This document shows positions 56,985 through 64,000 of a stretch of DNA of 64,000 nt, piece by piece (within the stretch, counting starts at the first letter, position 1; every line of letters starts with the position of its first letter). Under the pieces are notes generated by a model that had not been told where the DNA came from, searched no databases, and was given only the letters and a program-made list of their open reading frames with translations. Made by a program: the position numbers and the translations under genes. The DNA comes from Tychonema bourrellyi FEM_GT703 (GTDB lineage: Bacteria; Cyanobacteriota; Cyanobacteriia; Cyanobacteriales; Microcoleaceae). The stretch lies in assembly GCF_002412335.2 (NCBI RefSeq), contig NZ_NXIB02000003.1, positions 5,741 to 69,740 on the forward strand, in the 5' to 3' direction.

Positions 56985-57980
56985 TTATTCCCCATAGTTT
57001 TCGCCAGCAACCTTACCCCGAAACACAACATAGTTATAGATGTTGTATAAAATCATAATCGAGATCGGAATGCCAATAAGCACGATCGTAAATACCAGAG
57101 CGCTGGGAGCCGCTGGATACATCGTGATTTGTGTGGGAATAATGTTGTGAAACGGAACAGTTACTAAAGGTAAAAGCGTTAAAACCAACCAAATCAAAAA
57201 CCACTTATTCGGTTTTGGTGGCGTTTCTGGTTCTGCCAAAAGCGCCTCTATTCTCTCTCCCAACCTATTTGGCAATCCGACAGCCCCAACCACGCAATCT
57301 ATCTCAAAATAGTGGTGCGGATAACTCGCGACTAACAGCAAAGCTTCTGCTAATAATAAAGAATCGACGCCCGCCGCAGCTTTGGCATCAGCCCGCAATT
57401 CCCGCAGCGTCAATAACTCTTCCCACAAAGCCTGAGTATTCGGCAGCCAAGCTGTGATTTGCCGCAGCCATCCCAACCAAAAAAAAACGAATGTATCGCG
57501 ATAATAATAGTGCGCTTGCTCGTGGGCAATAACTGCTTCGAGATGAACTCGATCCAAGGTTTGTAACAACCCCATACTGACTACAAATTCGGGCGACCAA
57601 AAGCCAATTATAGCAGAAAACAAAGCTGGGGTATCCATAATCTTGACGGTGGTTCCAGCTATTTTTTGCTGAGGATAATCGCGAATTTTATTGACCAATA
57701 AACGGCCGTCTACCGCTAGCCTGATGCCTGAAAATGTGGCTTTTCCTAAAAAAGCTGCGGCTAACAAATAGCTCAACCATCCGTCCCAGAATCCTACCAT
57801 TTGTCCTTTAGTTCCCATGCTAAAAACTGCGATGGATGTTACGAGCAATAGCAGTGGGGAAAATAGAAATAACAAGAGCGATCGCTGCCAGCGCTGGGCC
57901 CAATTTCCTGTAGGATCGGACCAGGTGATTCTGAGATAGCAACCGAGACTTAGTGCAACTGTAATTAGGATTAAGTGCAT
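56985..57980 (-). CDS. M56 (BlaR1/PetP-like) membrane metallopeptidase with CydB-like C-terminal tail
   Basis: 331 residues. Transmembrane helices at about 1-15, 33-55 and 68-88; zinc motif HEQAH (His153, Glu154, His157) in AVIAHEQAHYYYRDT. Further helices (about 255-280) precede an unusual tail, residues 280-331, ending LYNIYNYVVFRGKVAG. This tail matches the last 54 residues of the adjacent CydB at about 39 of 52 positions by eye, so the gene carries a fused copy of the cydB 3' end. Overlaps the BlaI stop by one base (TAATG). In Synechocystis the equivalent BlaI-M56 pair (PetR/PetP) controls the plastocyanin/cytochrome c6 switch by repressor cleavage. Confidence 0.9.
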   Translation of the reverse strand: MHLILITVALSLGCYLRITWSDPTGNWAQRWQRSLLLFLFSPLLLLVTSIAVFSMGTKGQMVGFWDGWLSYLLAAAFLGKATFSGIRLAVDGRLLVNKIRDYPQQKIAGTTVKIMDTPALFSAIIGFWSPEFVVSMGLLQTLDRVHLEAVIAHEQAHYYYRDTFVFFWLGWLRQITAWLPNTQALWEELLTLRELRADAKAAAGVDSLLLAEALLLVASYPHHYFEIDCVVGAVGLPNRLGERIEALLAEPETPPKPNKWFLIWLVLTLLPLVTVPFHNIIPTQITMYPAAPSALVFTIVLIGIPISIMILYNIYNYVVFRGKVAGENYGE

Positions 57981-58408
57981 TATTGCTGCTCCTCCCTAGC
58001 TTGGCGAACTGCTTGAATGCGAAGAGCAATCTCTGCTAATTGTTCGACGGTTGCTTGGTCAAGACTGTCAGCAAATGCTGCTACGATATCGGGGTTTCCT
58101 ACTGCTAGGAATTTCTGCAAGCGATCGCAAGCAAAAATTGCTTGAGCTTGTTCGCGAGAAACTAAAGGTTGCCAAACAAATGTCCGCTCTGTTTTGTCGC
58201 ACACCAGCCAACCTTTGTCTGTCAAGCGTCGCAGCACTGTTGTTACTGAAGCGTAAGCCAATTCGCGATCGGGATCTGACAAAATGCGATCGTGCACGTC
58301 TTTGACTGTAGCACAGCTTAGTTCCCAAACAATATTCAAAATCTCTGCTTCCAAAGGGCCGAGAGAAAGTTGTTTGGGACGGTAATTGGGCAGAGGATTC
58401 ATAGGCAA
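57980..58408 (-). CDS. BlaI/MecI/CopY family transcriptional repressor (PetR-like)
   Basis: 142 residues. Winged-helix block LSLGPLEAEILNIVWELSCA, TVKDVHDRIL, AYASVTTVLRRLTDKGWLV, typical of BlaI. The C-terminal dimerisation half includes FLAVGNPDIVAAFADSLDQ. It lies directly before and overlaps the M56 gene, the arrangement of protease-inactivated repressors. Likely targets are its own promoter and electron-transport genes by analogy with PetR; cydBA lies immediately upstream on the same strand, 171 bp away, so a regulatory tie is possible but unproven. Confidence 0.9.
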   Translation of the reverse strand: MPMNPLPNYRPKQLSLGPLEAEILNIVWELSCATVKDVHDRILSDPDRELAYASVTTVLRRLTDKGWLVCDKTERTFVWQPLVSREQAQAIFACDRLQKFLAVGNPDIVAAFADSLDQATVEQLAEIALRIQAVRQAREEQQ

Positions 58409-58579
58409 TTAACAATTTCAATCTTTGTAGTAAGGATTTCAGTGCTTAAAAGTAATTTTCGGAGTGCCACCCTAACTGCAAATTTTCTTTTAGATTCTTA
58501 ACAGTGGAACGGGCCGGAGAGCCCGTTCTTGAAAATGGTGCAAGATGTGAGTTCAAATGCAAAACAGCTTATCCTTCCC

Positions 58580-59593
58580 TTATTCGCCGTAGTGCCCCCC
58601 AGCAACTTTACCCCGAAACACAACATAATTGTAGATGTTGTAGAAAATCATAATCGGGATGAGAAAGCCAATGAACACAATCATAAATACCAGGGCGCTG
58701 GGCGAAGCTGCGGCTTGGTAAATCGTGACTTGCGAGGGAATAATGTAGGGAAAAACAATCAATCCCAAGCCGATGAAAGTGAGCAAGAAAATCAAAATTG
58801 TCCAGACAAACGGCGTGCGTTCTTCTTGGCGATCGAGACTTCTAAGCAATAGTCCAATTAACAGCACTCCCAGCAAAGGAATCGCCGCAAAGACATAAAC
58901 TAGCGGTTTCTCGAACAACCTGGATCTAGCACTTTCATAAAAAATCGGAGTGGCGATCGTAATTAAGATTGCTCCGATTAACGTCGTCACCGCCGCAATT
59001 TTAGCCGTGCGATAGTGAGTTGTCTGTAGTTCCCCCTGAGTCTTCATAATCAGATAGGTTGAACCAATCAAAACGTAACCTTGAACTAGCGTCAAAGCAA
59101 CTAATATCGATCGCCAATCCAGCCAATCCCAAGTAGTACCGACAAAATGCCCAGTTGCATCAACAGCAATGCCTTCGAGCACCGCACCCAGCGCAAATCC
59201 TTGAGCTAAAGCTGCCAAAAAACTGCCGGCACCGAAGGCATAATTCCAAAATAACTTCCGATTAGAATGCTCGCGAAATTCAAAAGCTACAGCCCGAAAT
59301 ATCAAGCCAAAAAGCATCATCATAATCGGGATATACAAGGCCGTTAAAATCGTGCCATAAGCGAGGGGAAATGCGCCAAATAAAGCGCCTCCCATCAACA
59401 CTAACCAAGTTTCGTTAGCATCCCAAACATTGCCCAAACTGGTCATTAAAATGCCCCTGCGTTCGTCGTCTGAGGCAGTCAGAGATAAGATTCCTACGCC
59501 TAAGTCAAAACCGTCTAGCATGACGTAGAGCAATAGAAACAAAGCCAAAATTACAAACCAAACTTGCGGGAGAAAATGCTCCAAAGCTTGCAT
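58580..59593 (-). CDS. cydB: Cytochrome bd quinol oxidase subunit II
   Basis: 337 residues, about nine transmembrane helices. Opens LEHFLPQVWFVILALFLLLY then VMLDGFDLGVGILS, the CydB signature, with NVWDANETWLVLMGG following. The end (about 284-337) is the segment duplicated into the M56 gene. With CydA it oxidises plastoquinol or ubiquinol-type quinol and reduces oxygen in the thylakoid or cytoplasmic membrane. 8 bp downstream of cydA. Confidence 0.96.
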   Translation of the reverse strand: MQALEHFLPQVWFVILALFLLLYVMLDGFDLGVGILSLTASDDERRGILMTSLGNVWDANETWLVLMGGALFGAFPLAYGTILTALYIPIMMMLFGLIFRAVAFEFREHSNRKLFWNYAFGAGSFLAALAQGFALGAVLEGIAVDATGHFVGTTWDWLDWRSILVALTLVQGYVLIGSTYLIMKTQGELQTTHYRTAKIAAVTTLIGAILITIATPIFYESARSRLFEKPLVYVFAAIPLLGVLLIGLLLRSLDRQEERTPFVWTILIFLLTFIGLGLIVFPYIIPSQVTIYQAAASPSALVFMIVFIGFLIPIMIFYNIYNYVVFRGKVAGGHYGE

Positions 59594-59601
59594 AAAATCT
59601 C

Positions 59602-61044
59602 CTATTGTTGTGCTTCTGCGGGACGGCGATCGGGAATGTGCTCTGCGGGTTCAGTTTCGATTGCTGGTTGATTGTCTAAACCAGGAATCGGCAGATTTAA
59701 ATTAGGGCCTTTGCGGATAATTCTGCTGCCAAAATACAAGGCGCAAATAAACAAAAAGCTGTAAACAACTGCAAAGAAACTGAGGGAAGTTAAAACATTG
59801 CTAGCGGGGATGTTTGACACTGCGTCAGCCGTGCGAATTTGCCCGTATAAAGCCCAGGGCTGTCTGCCGACACAGCGGACAATCCAACCCGATTCTACAG
59901 CAATATATCCCAGTGGCGCTGCTAATATCCAAGCGCGCATCAGCCAAGGTTGAGTGCTAATATTTTCAGCGGAAAGTTTGCCTCGACTCCACTGAATTAT
60001 ACTAAATAGCATCAATCCTACAAAGAAGAATCCAATGCCGGACATGATGCGGAAAGAATAGTAGATTAAACCGACCATCCTGGGTCGATCTTCGGGTTTC
60101 CACTCTTTTAGTCCGAGGACTGGTTCGGAGAGTTTTTGTTTGAATTCTAGAACGTATCCTAAGCCATTAGGTACGGTGATTTCCCAGTCGTTTTTTTGAG
60201 CTTTTTCATTAGGTAAAGCCATTAAAGTCCAATCTGCTGAACTTCCCGCTGGGGAGGTTTCCCATTTAGCTTCGATGGCGGCTAATTTTGTCGGCTGATA
60301 GTGATAGACTTGTTCGGCGCTCAAATGTCCGATGAATATCTGCAAGGGTGCAACTGCGATCGCCGTTGCTATGGCAATCTTTAAAGATTTGGAAAAAAAG
60401 GATTCGTTGCGTTTATTCAGAATGTACCAAGCGCTAATTCCTCCAATCACAAACAAGGAAGTTTCTAGCGTCGCAAAAAACATATGGAGAATGCTGTTTA
60501 ATGCGAAGGGGTTCATAATTGCTTGAAAGTAATCGCTGACAATAAACTTGCCATTAACCATTTCTCCGCCGGCGGGAGTTTGCAGCCAAGAGTTAGCGAC
60601 TAGAATCCAGACGGTTGATAGGTTTGCGCCGAAGGCTACCATGATTGTAGCGAAATAATGGACGATCGGGTGAACGCGCTCCCAACCAAACAACATAATT
60701 CCTAAAAAGCCTGCTTCTAGCATAAATGCCATTGAAGCTTCAAAGCCTAAAATGCTGCCAAAAAAGTCACCAACAGCTTCGGAAAATGGCGCCCAATTTG
60801 TGCCAAATTGAAATTCCATTGGAATGCCGGAAGCTACCCCAATGCCGAAGTTTAGGACATAGAGTTTAGACCAAAAACGAGCATGATGGTAATAGTCAGG
60901 ATTGCGAGTTTTCAGCCACATTCCTTCAACAATTACCAGATAAATTCCCATTCCAGTAGTCAAAACTGGCCACAGCATATGAAATATGGCGGTTAGCGCA
61001 AATTGCATCCGGGATAACGCCAGGGTGTTAGATAAGATATCCAT
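59602..61044 (-). CDS. cydA: Cytochrome bd quinol oxidase subunit I
   Basis: 480 residues, about nine helices. Heme-ligand His in SRMQFALTAIFHMLWPVL; GRQPWALYGQIRT is the CydA signature near the b595/d site. A short Q loop (about 250-330, containing WETSPAGSSADWTLMALPNE) marks the cyanide-insensitive type. Heads the cydAB unit; a Shine-Dalgarno-like AAAGGAT lies upstream. The C-terminus (PGLDNQPAIETEPAEHIPD) is a variable hydrophilic tail. Confidence 0.96.
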   Translation of the reverse strand: MDILSNTLALSRMQFALTAIFHMLWPVLTTGMGIYLVIVEGMWLKTRNPDYYHHARFWSKLYVLNFGIGVASGIPMEFQFGTNWAPFSEAVGDFFGSILGFEASMAFMLEAGFLGIMLFGWERVHPIVHYFATIMVAFGANLSTVWILVANSWLQTPAGGEMVNGKFIVSDYFQAIMNPFALNSILHMFFATLETSLFVIGGISAWYILNKRNESFFSKSLKIAIATAIAVAPLQIFIGHLSAEQVYHYQPTKLAAIEAKWETSPAGSSADWTLMALPNEKAQKNDWEITVPNGLGYVLEFKQKLSEPVLGLKEWKPEDRPRMVGLIYYSFRIMSGIGFFFVGLMLFSIIQWSRGKLSAENISTQPWLMRAWILAAPLGYIAVESGWIVRCVGRQPWALYGQIRTADAVSNIPASNVLTSLSFFAVVYSFLFICALYFGSRIIRKGPNLNLPIPGLDNQPAIETEPAEHIPDRRPAEAQQ

Positions 61045-61225
61045 GTTTTGTATCCTTTGGTCAGTTCAAGAGATGTTTGTTTGCACGAGTTCAAGAATTG
61101 ACACTGGTTATAATGTAGTATAAAATTTTGTGAGAATTTGCCGATCAAGCAACTTTTAAGGTTTTATACAGATTTGGGTTGTATTTTCTGGTATTTTAAA
61201 AGAGGCAGATTAGGATTTGCGGTTG

Positions 61226-61292
61226 GGTGGGGGCGGGTTTAGGAGATTGTTTGTTTGAGGCGATTATGCTTCGTGAACCCGCCCCTACAGAA
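61226..61292. repeat. Dispersed palindrome GGGGCGGGTTTA...AACCCGCCCCTACAGAAT
   Basis: Same element as 17464-17535. An extra outer pair follows on the right (GGTGCGTCAGG... GACGCACCCTAC, to 61360), recalling the GTAGGGTGCGT arms at 24100. The rest of the 61045-61418 gap upstream of cydA is A/T-rich; no gene seen. Confidence 0.8.
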
Positions 61293-61418
61293 TGTGCGGT
61301 GCGTCAGGATTTAAACTTGCAATTATCCATCGAAAACAGCAACTGACGCACCCTACTACTAATACTTGATGTGCTACAATCGTTAATAAAGGTCGTTTAG
61401 CCACGATAAAATACCGCT

Positions 61419-61994
61419 ATGACTACCCTCACCCTCAACCTCAACCCCATTATTAAGCTGACAGACGATCAGTTTTTCCAACTCTGTCAGGAGAATGAAA
61501 ATATTAGATTGGAACGCACAGCGAAAGGAGAATTAATCATCATGTCACCAGCAGGAGGAGAAACTAGCAACAGGAATGCAGGATTAACAGCACAAATTTG
61601 GAATTGGAATCAGCGAAATAAATTGGGCAAAGTGTTTGATTCCTCAACAGGTTTCAAACTTCCTAATAGTGCAAATAGAGCGCCTGATGCTTCTTGGGTA
61701 AAATTAGAACGCTGGAATGCACTAACTCCCGAACAACAAAAGAAATTCCCCCCGATTTGTCCTGATTTTGTCGTCGAGTTAATGTCTCCCAGCGATAGCT
61801 TGAAAGAAACTCAGGATAAGATGAAAGAGTATCGAGACAATGGTGCACGTTTGGGTTGGTTAATTAATCGCAAATCGCGACAAGTAGAGATTTATCGTCC
61901 GAATCAAGAAGTTGAAGTGTTGGAATCTCCAACCACTGTATCAGGTGAAGATGTTCTCCCCGGATTTGTTTTAAGTCTTGAATCAATCTGGTAA
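61419..61994 (+). CDS. Uma2 family (DUF820) PD-(D/E)XK protein
   Basis: 191 residues. Starts with LTDDQFFQLCQENENIRLER and GELIIMSPAGGETSNRNAGL, core FPPICPDFVVELMSPSDSL and end NGARLGWLINRKSRQVEIYR. The Asp-Phe-Val-Val-Glu segment holds the probable catalytic Asp and Glu. Distinct subfamily from the member at 51231 (longer SPAGG block). Role unknown. Confidence 0.9.
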   Translation: MTTLTLNLNPIIKLTDDQFFQLCQENENIRLERTAKGELIIMSPAGGETSNRNAGLTAQIWNWNQRNKLGKVFDSSTGFKLPNSANRAPDASWVKLERWNALTPEQQKKFPPICPDFVVELMSPSDSLKETQDKMKEYRDNGARLGWLINRKSRQVEIYRPNQEVEVLESPTTVSGEDVLPGFVLSLESIW

Positions 61995-62077
61995 TGTACG
62001 ATCGCCTGTGCGATACAGTAAAATAGAGTTTAAGTACGATCGCACTTAAATTAAATCTGGGTTTGTTATCTCGACAT

Positions 62078-62165
62078 CTTGCACCATTTTCAATAGCCTG
62101 TAGGGGCGGGTTCGCCAATAGCCTTAAAGCTTGCAGACAGATTAAATAAACCCGCCCTCCCCCAC
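62078..62165. repeat. Dispersed element GTAGGGGCGGG...ACCCGCCCTCCCCC
   Basis: Second copy of the element at 44813-44933. It ends 1-2 bp from the stop codon of the STAND gene, so the 3' end of that gene is embedded at its edge. Confidence 0.8.
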
Positions 62166-63544
62166 TAAGAATACTGAGTTTTCACATACTGTTTTAACAC
62201 AGGATTCAAACTAAACAAAGTTATCTTTTCCTGTTCAATTGTATCCAATAAAAACCGACTTCCAAGATATCGCACTGCATTAACTATTTCAGACGGCGAA
62301 AACGGTATTTTATTGAAAAATCGAGACACAGCAACAGGTTCAGGTAGATTAGCCAGGTGAACCATCACCGCCAACTCTGCCGCAGTCAAACGCCCAAAAG
62401 GTTGAGATAATTGAAATTGCAACCCTTCATCTAAAATCGGCATTTCGCACTGCAAAAACTCCGCAACTCTCCCCCCAAATAACTCTCGAATCAGCGTTGC
62501 AGTCAACTCCAACCATAGGGGATTGCCTTGATAAATGTCAATCAAAGTTGACCATGTTTCCTCATCGGTTAACTTTTGGGAGTTCAGAATCTCTTTAGCA
62601 GCTTCTCCCAAACTTCCCAATTCAAAACATCGCACGGGATGATCCTCTTTGGATAATCTGGCAATTTCTCTAGGTTTTTCCCAACTATTCAATATCAAAC
62701 AACTTTGATGACAGACATCGGCAATTAGTTTAAAAAATAACTGATAATCTTCATATCCAGTTTGATATTGTCCCGCTAGTTGTCGGCTGCTGAAAAGCAT
62801 TTGCACGTCATCGAGGACAATCAGACATCGGTACTTTCGCAGGTAATCGAGGAGTTGGGAAATTTTGGTTTCGATGTTTTGGGGAATTTCGGATGGTTGG
62901 GAGAAGATTTGTAGCAGGTTGGTGAGGGTTGCGTCTAGGGTTGGGGAAAAGCGGAGGCTGCGATAGATGACGTAATCGAATTGGGTTTTGATTTGGTTGA
63001 TTAGGCGGAGGGAGAGGGTTGTTTTGCCGATTCCGCTGATTCCGAGGAGGGCGATGAGGCGTGTGCGATCGTGCGTTATCCAGTTTTCGAGGGTGGAGAG
63101 TTCGGATGTGCGATCGAAAAAGGTGAATATTTGGGGTGCGTCGCCTAAGTCTATGTGGAGTTGTTTGGGAGTTGGTTGGGGGTTTGGGGATTCTGTTGGA
63201 CTTCTCGCCCTTTCTTGACAGATATTGAGGTTGTTATTAACTGTTACATTCTCGCTTCCAATAGTTGGTGAAAAATTAGTGTAAAATTTTGCTCTTTCCA
63301 GTATCGCTCTAACATTTACCTTACTAACGTCTTCACCGAAGACATCTGATAGTATCTTCCATAATTCAGAAGCGGCAACCCTAACATAACCATCGCTACA
63401 ATCACGGTCTTGCGCTACTTTTGCTGCATATTTTCGACCTTGGAGGGTTTCTTTTAGAATAGCTTCTTGCAGGTCGTCTAAGTGCTTCCCTGTTTTGGAA
63501 AAAACTTTGTCATCGGCAAATCTTAAGACTTCCTTAAGCTCCAT
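62165..63544 (-). CDS. STAND NTPase with N-terminal vMAP-type helical domain, no C-terminal repeats
   Basis: 459 residues. N-terminal about 1-100: helix-turn-helix-like module (FADDKVFSKTGKHLDDLQEA, YAAKVAQDRDCSDGYVRVA) found at the start of many cyanobacterial NB-ARC proteins. A Pro/Asn-rich linker (about 100-135) precedes the NB-ARC core: P-loop GISGIGKT (168-175), Walker B CLIVLDDVQ (about 257-265), sensor IYQGNPLWLEL. A winged-helix end follows (about 375-455). Normally WD40, TPR or an effector domain comes next; here the protein simply stops. Possibly a sensor kept short or one half of a two-protein system. Confidence 0.88.
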   Translation of the reverse strand: MELKEVLRFADDKVFSKTGKHLDDLQEAILKETLQGRKYAAKVAQDRDCSDGYVRVAASELWKILSDVFGEDVSKVNVRAILERAKFYTNFSPTIGSENVTVNNNLNICQERARSPTESPNPQPTPKQLHIDLGDAPQIFTFFDRTSELSTLENWITHDRTRLIALLGISGIGKTTLSLRLINQIKTQFDYVIYRSLRFSPTLDATLTNLLQIFSQPSEIPQNIETKISQLLDYLRKYRCLIVLDDVQMLFSSRQLAGQYQTGYEDYQLFFKLIADVCHQSCLILNSWEKPREIARLSKEDHPVRCFELGSLGEAAKEILNSQKLTDEETWSTLIDIYQGNPLWLELTATLIRELFGGRVAEFLQCEMPILDEGLQFQLSQPFGRLTAAELAVMVHLANLPEPVAVSRFFNKIPFSPSEIVNAVRYLGSRFLLDTIEQEKITLFSLNPVLKQYVKTQYS

Positions 63545-63848
63545 AGATCGCGTTTGGGGTAATTTTTAGTAATTATAACTGATTTTTTATAACTTTTTAG
63601 ATAACAAAATATAACATTTTCTAACGCGAGTGGGTGGGCGATGAGGAAATGGGGTCGTTGTATGATTTTTGGAGTAGAGGTTGGTTGCACTGAGAGCGAT
63701 CGGGCTGCATCCGGGCTGGTCGATATTTCTGGCATTTGCCGGGTGTCTGGGGTCAGTCCCGACATTTCCGACTTACTCAAAGCTACGATTGCATTGAAAT
63801 ATCATTACAGGTAAGTGCTGAACATAACAAGTACAGAGGAGTATTGAA
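63545..63848. other. Gap between divergent genes
   Basis: 304 bp with an A/T-rich left end (STAND gene upstream region) and no recognised gene. A 57-codon plus-strand frame (63641-63814) starts without a ribosome site and matches nothing known. Confidence 0.5.
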
Positions 63849-64000
63849 ATGGCATACAAATCCGATCATGATTTCAGGACAGGTCTGTTTAAACAAGTAG
63901 TGAAGGGGATGGATGACTATCAAGATAGGCGGTTCCATGATTATTTACGTGATAATTACTCGGACGAAAAAGATAGTATGACCTATCAGATGCTACTGGA
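63849..64000 (+). CDS. Start of an unidentified gene, cut by the window edge
   Basis: ATG at 63849 after a strong Shine-Dalgarno AGAGGAG (63835-63841, 7-bp spacing). The visible 50 residues begin MAYKSDHDFRTGLFKQVV and are rich in charged and aromatic residues. No family recognised. Divergent from the STAND NTPase, so they are not in one operon. Confidence 0.65.
   Translation, partial: MAYKSDHDFRTGLFKQVVKGMDDYQDRRFHDYLRDNYSDEKDSMTYQMLL

Noticed and set aside
61097-61123. TTGACA...TATAAA promoter-like pair on the plus strand
   Set aside because: Spacing is 15 bp, and the next plus-strand gene is 300 bp away past a palindrome; too weak to call.
63641-63814. Small plus-strand ORF of 57 codons
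   Set aside because: No ribosome site, no recognisable family, and a better-supported gene starts at 63849.

Overview
The window looks like chromosome of a filamentous, Microcoleus/Oscillatoria-type cyanobacterium. The signs are very frequent HIP1-like GCGATCGC octamers, heptameric simple repeats of the GTTGACT and TAACCAA kinds in most gaps, a XisI protein, a retinoid-type cytochrome P450, a DUF98 chorismate lyase, a PetR/PetP-like BlaI-M56 pair and a cyanobacterial-type bd oxidase. This is inference from gene content; there is no rRNA or convincing tRNA to fix the taxon.

Layout. 1-8.3 kb: one very large exported filamentous-haemagglutinin-like gene on the minus strand, running off the left edge, with an 8-G tract that breaks the frame before a Thr/Pro repeat tail. 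8.7-21.3 kb: a lipase-RTX fusion, small housekeeping and hypothetical genes (GNAT, HEAT, two PD-(D/E)XK-like proteins), class II aldolase, a BaiN-like flavoprotein next to a 53-residue rubredoxin, an SLH protein, proS and rpmB. 21.3-34 kb: a fused dipeptide-type ABC ATPase, a 1027-residue PAS/GAF histidine kinase, P450, chorismate lyase, a COG2509 flavoprotein, xisI, mtnD and an M48 peptidase. 34.5-40.6 kb: a TerD-like gene, then three minus-strand glycosyltransferases interrupted by a plus-strand AAA15 ATPase-RloB Toprim pair, the best candidate defence module here. 40.8-56.6 kb: glmM, rsmD, hisH, a C15 peptidase-like protein, flavin reductase, dienelactone hydrolase, cobM, lgt, rlmN, an acyltransferase, ferredoxin, Uma2, a JAMM peptidase beside a MoeB-rhodanese protein, and clpC. 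56.6-64 kb: a CheR remnant, an M56 peptidase and BlaI repressor, cydBA, a second Uma2, a STAND NTPase and the start of an unidentified gene.

Groups that probably act together: rubredoxin with the adjoining flavoprotein; the ATPase-RloB pair; the glycosyltransferases, possibly with glmM, for surface polysaccharide; the JAMM peptidase with MoeB for sulfur-carrier chemistry; and BlaI with M56 as a protease-released repressor pair lying next to cydBA. The M56 protein ends in about 52 residues closely resembling the C-terminus of the neighbouring CydB, a fusion produced by local partial duplication.

The gaps hold several families of dispersed palindromic elements, some in tandem: a 72-bp unit three times at 31.4 kb, a 53-bp unit six times at 53.8 kb, and an 81-bp core shared by 8.5 and 43.3 kb. 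Two gene remnants (general-stress-protein-like at 15.7 kb, CheR at 56.9 kb) were found. No CRISPR array, IS transposase, prophage or rRNA operon was seen.
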